A stretch of DNA of 8,259 nucleotides from Rhodobacterales bacterium (GTDB taxonomy: Bacteria > Pseudomonadota > Alphaproteobacteria > Rhodobacterales > Rhodobacteraceae), in contig JAAFHS010000081.1 of assembly GCA_013298485.1 (NCBI GenBank), forward strand, positions 1 through 8,259. The letters run 5' to 3'. Below are positions 5,027 to 8,259 of the stretch, in pieces. Both the position numbers and the translations under genes were made by a program. The notes under the pieces were generated by a model that saw nothing but the letters and a program-made list of their open reading frames with translations, was not told the DNA's origin and ran no database searches. Position 1 is the stretch's first letter, and each line of letters opens with the position of its first letter.

Positions 5027-6223
5027 ATGACCGAGAAGAAGGCTCGGGCCGGGGAAGATTTTCCCCGTGCCCCTGATCCGGCTGCGGACGTGAAATCTGC
5101 GATGACCGGGTTTCTGAAAGAATTCAATGGCTTTCAGAGTGAAGTGAAACAAGCGTTGCAACAACAGGAAGAGCGGCTGACCATGCTGAATGCCAAGACG
5201 ATGACCTACGGGCGCCCCGCGCTGTCGGCGCATGCCGAAGTGGAAGTGCCCCATAAGAAAGCCTTTAACGCCTACCTGCGTTCGGGCGATGATGACGGCC
5301 TGCGCGGCCTTGTTCTGGAAGGCAAGGCGCTGTCGACGGCGGTGTCAGCCGATGGCGGCTATCTGATCGATCCGCAGACGGCGGATACGATCCGTTCGAT
5401 GCTGGTGTCGACCAGTTCGATCCGCGCGATTGCGAATGTGGTCAATGTGGATGCGTCGTCGTTTGACGTGCTGATCGACCGCAGCGAAGTGGGGTCGGGC
5501 TGGGCGACCGAGGCCGGACCGCAGACCGAAACTGCGACGCCGACCATTGAGCGCATTTCGATCCGCCTGCATGAGTTGAGCGCGATGCCGAAGGCAAGCC
5601 AGCGTCTGCTGGACGATTCTGCCTTTGATGTGGAGGGCTGGCTGGCAGGCAAGATCGCAACGCGGTTCATCCGGGCGGAATCGGCGGCGTTCATCAACGG
5701 GGACGGCGTGGATAAGCCGAAGGGCATCCTTCTGCCGCCGAAAGTGACGAACGCGACCTGGACCTGGGGCAATATCGGCTATGTGCCGTCAGGCGCTGCG
5801 GCCGATTTCCCGGCGACGAATGCGGCGGATACCATCGTGAACCTGGTCTATGCGCTGTCGGCGGAGTACCGGGCCAATGCGACCTTCGTGATGAATTCGA
5901 AGACGGCGGGCGCGGTGCGCAAGATGAAAGATGCGGATGGCCGTTTCATGTGGTCGGACGGGCTGGCATCGGAGCAGCCTGCACGCCTGATGGGGTATCC
6001 AGTCCTGATCTGCGAGGATATGCCGGACATTGCGGCGAATGCCTATGCGATCGCGTTCGGGGATTTCGCATCGGCCTATACGATTGCGGAACGTCCCGAT
6101 GTGCGTGTGCTGCGTGACCCCTTCAGCGCGAAGCCGCATGTCCTGTTCTACGCCAACAAGCGCGTGGGCGGCGATGTGACGGACTTTGCAGCGATCAAGC
6201 TGCTGAAGTTCGCCCTGTCCTGA
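5027..6223 (+). CDS. orfg5: GTA major capsid protein (gp5), HK97 fold
   Basis: This 398-residue protein builds the head shell. The N-terminal 100 or so residues are charged and helical (coiled-coil-like about 24-55), as in the scaffold part of HK97-type capsids that the g4 protease removes. HKKAFNAYLRSG (76-87) and KALSTAVSADGGYLIDP (100-116) are characteristic of the family and lie near the probable cleavage region; the exact site cannot be read. Further shell motifs follow, such as GSGWATEAG (157-165) and INGDG. A clear GAGGA site lies six bases before the ATG. Codon choice looks different from neighbours: fewer GGG and G-rich runs, more GGC and GAA, consistent with high expression. A strong GC hairpin follows the stop. 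Confidence 0.96.
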   Translation: MTEKKARAGEDFPRAPDPAADVKSAMTGFLKEFNGFQSEVKQALQQQEERLTMLNAKTMTYGRPALSAHAEVEVPHKKAFNAYLRSGDDDGLRGLVLEGKALSTAVSADGGYLIDPQTADTIRSMLVSTSSIRAIANVVNVDASSFDVLIDRSEVGSGWATEAGPQTETATPTIERISIRLHELSAMPKASQRLLDDSAFDVEGWLAGKIATRFIRAESAAFINGDGVDKPKGILLPPKVTNATWTWGNIGYVPSGAAADFPATNAADTIVNLVYALSAEYRANATFVMNSKTAGAVRKMKDADGRFMWSDGLASEQPARLMGYPVLICEDMPDIAANAYAIAFGDFASAYTIAERPDVRVLRDPFSAKPHVLFYANKRVGGDVTDFAAIKLLKFALS

Positions 6224-6368
6224 GAACGGTCTGCTGATCCCGGCCCCCGCGCGGGGCCGGGCCGTGGGCGCGCGCCGGAAGAGCCGTGCCGTCCAGTTGC
6301 CCCCCCCTCCGTTCGTGCGGCGCGGGGCGTGCGCCCATCTGATTCATGCGGGGAAACGGAGTTCTGAC
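6224..6368 (+). other. Capsid-connector gap with strong GC hairpin (6239-6261)
   Basis: This 145-base gap is the longest among the GTA genes here. Sixteen bases after the capsid stop, CCCGGCCCC (6239-6247) pairs perfectly with GGGGCCGGG (6253-6261) around a five-base loop, followed by the palindrome GGCGCGCGCC at 6267-6276. There is no T tract. The hairpin may be a partial terminator or an RNA 3-prime stabiliser that gives more capsid message than downstream message, which fits the need for hundreds of capsid subunits but few connector subunits. A reading frame continues upstream from g6 through the gap, but its composition is not protein-like. Confidence 0.6.
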
Positions 6369-6971
6369 ATGATGTTGATCGAACAGACCGGCGTGCCGGT
6401 TGCGGCCTTGCCGGTACAGGAAATGAAGAACCATCTGCGGCTGGGCACAGGCTTTGCCGATGACGGCACGCAGGATCAGCTGGTGGAAAGCTATCTGCGG
6501 GCTGCGATGGCTGCGATCGAGGGCCGGATCGGCAAGGCGCTGATTGCGCGGCGGTTTTTGTGGGCGCTGGAGGATTGGCGCTGGGCGGGGGAGCAGGCCT
6601 TGCCGCTGGCGCCGGTGTCGGGGATCGTTTCGGTGACATTGAAGGATGTGACGGGCGCGCCCGCGCTGGTGGCGGCGGATCGCTACCTGCTGGTGCAGGA
6701 TACGCATCGTCCGAAGATTGCGGCAACGGGGGCGGTGCTGCCCGCGGTGCCAAACAATGGCCGGGTCGAGGTGGTGTTCGATGCCGGGTTCGGCGCGACA
6801 TGGGCGGCGATGCCGAAGGATCTGTTGCAGGCCTGGATGCTGCTCTGCGCCGATTACTATGAGCGGCGGCATGATGTCGATGGACGGATATCGGGCCTGC
6901 CCTTTGCAGTGCAGGCCCTGATCGAGCGCTGGCGGACGGTGCGGGTGCTGGGCGGGGGGATCGGCACATGA
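6369..6971 (+). CDS. orfg6: GTA head-tail connector protein (gp6)
   Basis: This 200-residue protein corresponds to RcGTA gp6, the adaptor ring under the portal. It resembles phage head-tail connectors of the HK97 gp6 / phiE125 gp8 group. The N-terminus carries the typical helical pattern: LPVQEMKNHLRLG (about 14-26), then YLRAAMAAIEGRIGKAL (42-58). The C-terminal part has DLLQAWMLLCADYYERR, another usual helix of the family. The start ATG 6369 was chosen over the long upstream extension because GGAG lies seven bases before it at 6358-6361; ATG 6372 is an alternative. The stop overlaps g7 by ATGA. Confidence 0.9.
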   Translation: MMLIEQTGVPVAALPVQEMKNHLRLGTGFADDGTQDQLVESYLRAAMAAIEGRIGKALIARRFLWALEDWRWAGEQALPLAPVSGIVSVTLKDVTGAPALVAADRYLLVQDTHRPKIAATGAVLPAVPNNGRVEVVFDAGFGATWAAMPKDLLQAWMLLCADYYERRHDVDGRISGLPFAVQALIERWRTVRVLGGGIGT

Positions 6972-7306
6972 TCGCGCCGCATCTGACACGCAGGCTGGTG
7001 CTGGAAGGGCGGGTGAACCTGGCCGATGGCGCGGGCGGGTTCACGCAAAGCTGGGCAGTGCTGGGCACGGTCTGGGCGGAAGTGCTGGCGGGCACGGGGC
7101 GCGATGTGCCGGGTGAGGAGATCACGCTGTCATCGATCCCCTACCGGATCACGGTGCGGGGGGCCCCGCAGGGGGCGCCGTCGCGCCCCAAGGCCGAGCA
7201 GCGGTTCCGGGACGGGGCGCGGGTGTTCGGAATCATCGCGGTAACGGAACGGGATGCGGCGGGGCAATACCTGACCTGCTTTGCGCGCGAGGAGGAACCG
7301 GCATGA
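6968..7306 (+). CDS. orfg7: GTA head closure / head-tail joining protein (gp7)
   Basis: This 112-residue protein is at the position of RcGTA gp7, a phage head-tail joining protein (SPP1 gp16-like stopper). It would sit between the connector and the tail terminator. The C-terminal ARVFGIIAVTERDAAGQYL and the LSSIPYRITVRG strand are typical of this small beta-barrel family. It begins in an ATGA overlap with g6 and ends in an ATGA overlap with g8, so the three are expected to be translationally coupled. Its last codons contain the strong AGGAGG ribosome site (7290-7295) for g8. It appears intact. Confidence 0.88.
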   Translation: MIAPHLTRRLVLEGRVNLADGAGGFTQSWAVLGTVWAEVLAGTGRDVPGEEITLSSIPYRITVRGAPQGAPSRPKAEQRFRDGARVFGIIAVTERDAAGQYLTCFAREEEPA

Positions 7307-7691
7307 GTTATGGCAGTGCAGCGGCGTTGCAGGCGGGCGGCTGACGGGATTTCCCGCGCTGACGGGGGTGCCGGTCCATGATGCGGTTCCGGGGGGCGGG
7401 GGGACGGGGACGTTCATCCTGCTGGGGCCGGAAGAGGTGCAGGATCAGTCGGACAAGACAGGGGGCGGGGCGGAACATCGGTTCGTCATCAGTGTCATCA
7501 GTGATGCGAGCGGGTTCCTTGCGGCGAAGTCGGTGGCAGTGGGGGTGTCGGACGCGCTGGTGGATGCGGACCTGGTGCTGACGCGGGGGGTGCTGGTGGA
7601 CCTGCAGTTCCTGAAGGCGAGCGCGCGGCGGATTGATGAGGGCGACACGCGGCGGATCGATCTGACGTTCCGGGCGCGGGTGCAGGGTTAA
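7303..7691 (+). pseudogene. orfg8: GTA tail terminator (gp8), frameshifted near the start
   Basis: An ATG at 7303 with an ideal AGGAGG site seven bases upstream, overlapping the g7 stop by ATGA, encodes MSYGSAAALQAGG and then stops at TGA 7342-7344. The rest of a gp8-type tail terminator follows in the minus-one frame from codon CGG at 7338 to TAA at 7689-7691: RLTGFPALTG, then LLGPEEVQDQSDKTGGGAEHRF, DASGF, VSDALVDADL and a C-terminal RRIDLTFRARVQG. The two parts join into one family-like protein of about 128 residues. From memory, relatives carry about four extra residues (AVYx) exactly at the junction, so a net loss of about ten bases is likely. Tail terminators cap the tail tube and contact gp7 and are essential. 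The junction lacks a classic slippery heptamer. The frame downstream has a GTG at 7368 but no good ribosome site. Alternatives are sequencing error or reinitiation. Confidence 0.8.
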
Positions 7692-7698
7692 CTTCACG

Positions 7699-7713
7699 GG
7701 CAGCAGGACTGCC
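7699..7713 (+). other. Small hairpin between g8 and g9
   Basis: GGCAG (7699-7703) and CTGCC (7709-7713) are perfect reverse complements around a five-base loop in the 45-base gap between g8 and g9. No T run follows. It is too small to be a confident terminator. It might block ribosome drift or mark an RNA processing point ahead of the abundant tail-tube gene. Confidence 0.25.
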
Positions 7714-7736
7714 GGGACCACAATCGGAGAGATGAC

Positions 7737-8147
7737 ATGGCTGTTCAAAGCGGCAAGGACCTGCTGGTCAAACTGGACCTGACGGGGGATGGAAGTTTTC
7801 AGACCATCGCGGGGCTGCGGGCAACGCGGATCAGCTTCAACGCGGAAACGGTGGATGTGACGAGCCTGGAAAGTGCGGGCTGGCGCGAGTTGCTGGCGGG
7901 GGCGGGGGTGCGGTCGGCCTCGATCAGCGGGTCGGGCGTATTCCGGGATGCGGCGACGGATGAGCGGGCGCGGGCGATTTTCTTTAACGGCGAGATGCCG
8001 AATTTTCAGGTGGTGATCCCGGATTTCGGGGTGGTGGAAGGGGCGTTCCAGATCGCGTCGATCGAATATGCGGGCAGCCACAATGGCGAGGCGAGTTACG
8101 AGCTGTCGCTGGCATCGGCGGGCGTTCTCACCTTTGTGGCGCTGTGA
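7737..8147 (+). CDS. orfg9: GTA major tail protein (gp9), TP901-1 family
   Basis: This 136-residue protein stacks into the tail tube through which DNA leaves. The pattern is that of phage major tail proteins: an N-terminal MAVQSGKDLLVKL strand, ETVDVTSLESAGWRELLAGAGVRSA (38-62) with the typical VDVTS turn, then SISGSGVF, and a C-terminal SYELSLASAGVLTFVAL. Length matches the family. A GGAG site at 7726-7729 lies seven bases before the ATG. The gene follows the broken g8 after a 45-base gap with its own ribosome site, so its translation need not depend on g8. The stop shares one base with the g10 start. Confidence 0.94.
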   Translation: MAVQSGKDLLVKLDLTGDGSFQTIAGLRATRISFNAETVDVTSLESAGWRELLAGAGVRSASISGSGVFRDAATDERARAIFFNGEMPNFQVVIPDFGVVEGAFQIASIEYAGSHNGEASYELSLASAGVLTFVAL

Positions 8148-8259
8148 TGGTGAACCCGTTTGCAGGTGAAGTGGCGCTGATTCTGGATGGGAAGCGGCAT
8201 GTGGCGCGGCTGACGCTGGGGGCGCTGGCAGAGTTGGAGGCGGCGCTGGAGACAGGGTC
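8147..8259 (+). CDS. orfg10: GTA gp10 family protein, 3-prime truncated by window
   Basis: The first 37 codons of the next GTA gene begin at ATG 8147, overlapping the g9 stop as TGATG, and run off the right edge. The visible peptide (MVNPFAGEVALIL, then HVARLTLGALAELEAAL) matches the start of the GTA gp10 family, which follows the major tail gene in RcGTA and occupies the tail assembly chaperone position of phages. A GTG one codon upstream is an alternative start. The gene is cut only by the window; nothing suggests that it is broken. Confidence 0.8.
   Translation, partial: MVNPFAGEVALILDGKRHVARLTLGALAELEAALETG

Noticed and set aside
6264..6368. N-terminal extension of g6 upstream of 6369
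   Set aside because: It would add 35 Arg/Pro-rich residues through a GC hairpin gap, whereas ATG 6369 has a good ribosome site and gives the usual family N-terminus.
6148..7125. Minus-strand frame of 325 codons opposite g6 and g7
   Set aside because: It is a Pro/Ser/Arg-rich shadow, while g6 and g7 on the plus strand are well supported and coupled by ATGA.
1..8259. CRISPR array, tRNA, rRNA, insertion sequence or attachment site
   Set aside because: No regularly spaced repeats, cloverleaf, transposase or integrase was seen. GTA clusters are normally fixed in the chromosome and lack attachment sites.

Overview
The window is the left half of a Rhodobacterales gene transfer agent (GTA) structural cluster, the phage-derived particle best known as RcGTA of Rhodobacter capsulatus. 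High-GC DNA, the gene order terminase, portal, small membrane-associated protein, protease, capsid, connector, head closure, tail terminator, major tail protein, and the protein families all fit a marine or freshwater member of the Rhodobacterales. The genus cannot be read from the sequence. All identifications come from reading motifs and from remembered family knowledge; no database search was run.

Layout. Positions 1-97 are an AT-rich stretch with dyad symmetry, probably a control region for something left of the window. Two REP-like palindromes with a GTAG head follow (98-164). A leftward gene (228-896) encodes a 222-residue protein with an HExxH zinc-peptidase motif and no assigned function. 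The divergent intergenic region (897-1280) is rich in control signals. It holds an 8-bp inverted repeat, a perfect CtrA-type site (TTAA-N7-TTAA), a second dyad, a good sigma70-like promoter (TTGACT-N17-TATACC), and about 20 bases after the expected transcript start a strong intrinsic terminator that lies before the first GTA gene. GTA genes g1, g2, g3, g3.5, g4, g5, g6, g7, g8, g9 and the start of g10 then run rightward from 1281 to the window edge, mostly with ATGA overlaps or short gaps.

How the genes work together. g1 and g2 (small and large terminase) cut and pump host DNA. The DNA passes through the portal (g3) into a shell of capsid protein (g5) matured by the protease (g4). g6 and g7 form the connector and head closure. 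g8 would cap the tail tube made of g9, and g10 begins the next tail-assembly step.

Three points stand out. First, the promoter-terminator arrangement ahead of g1 resembles the late-promoter antitermination layout of lambdoid phages and suggests control by read-through. Second, a CtrA-type site sits directly upstream of the GTA promoter itself. Third, g8 is broken: a strong ribosome site leads into a reading frame that stops after 13 codons, while the conserved remainder of the protein is in another frame. This implies a damaged GTA, a sequencing error, or unusual translation. A REP-like palindrome also sits inside the operon between g2 and g3.
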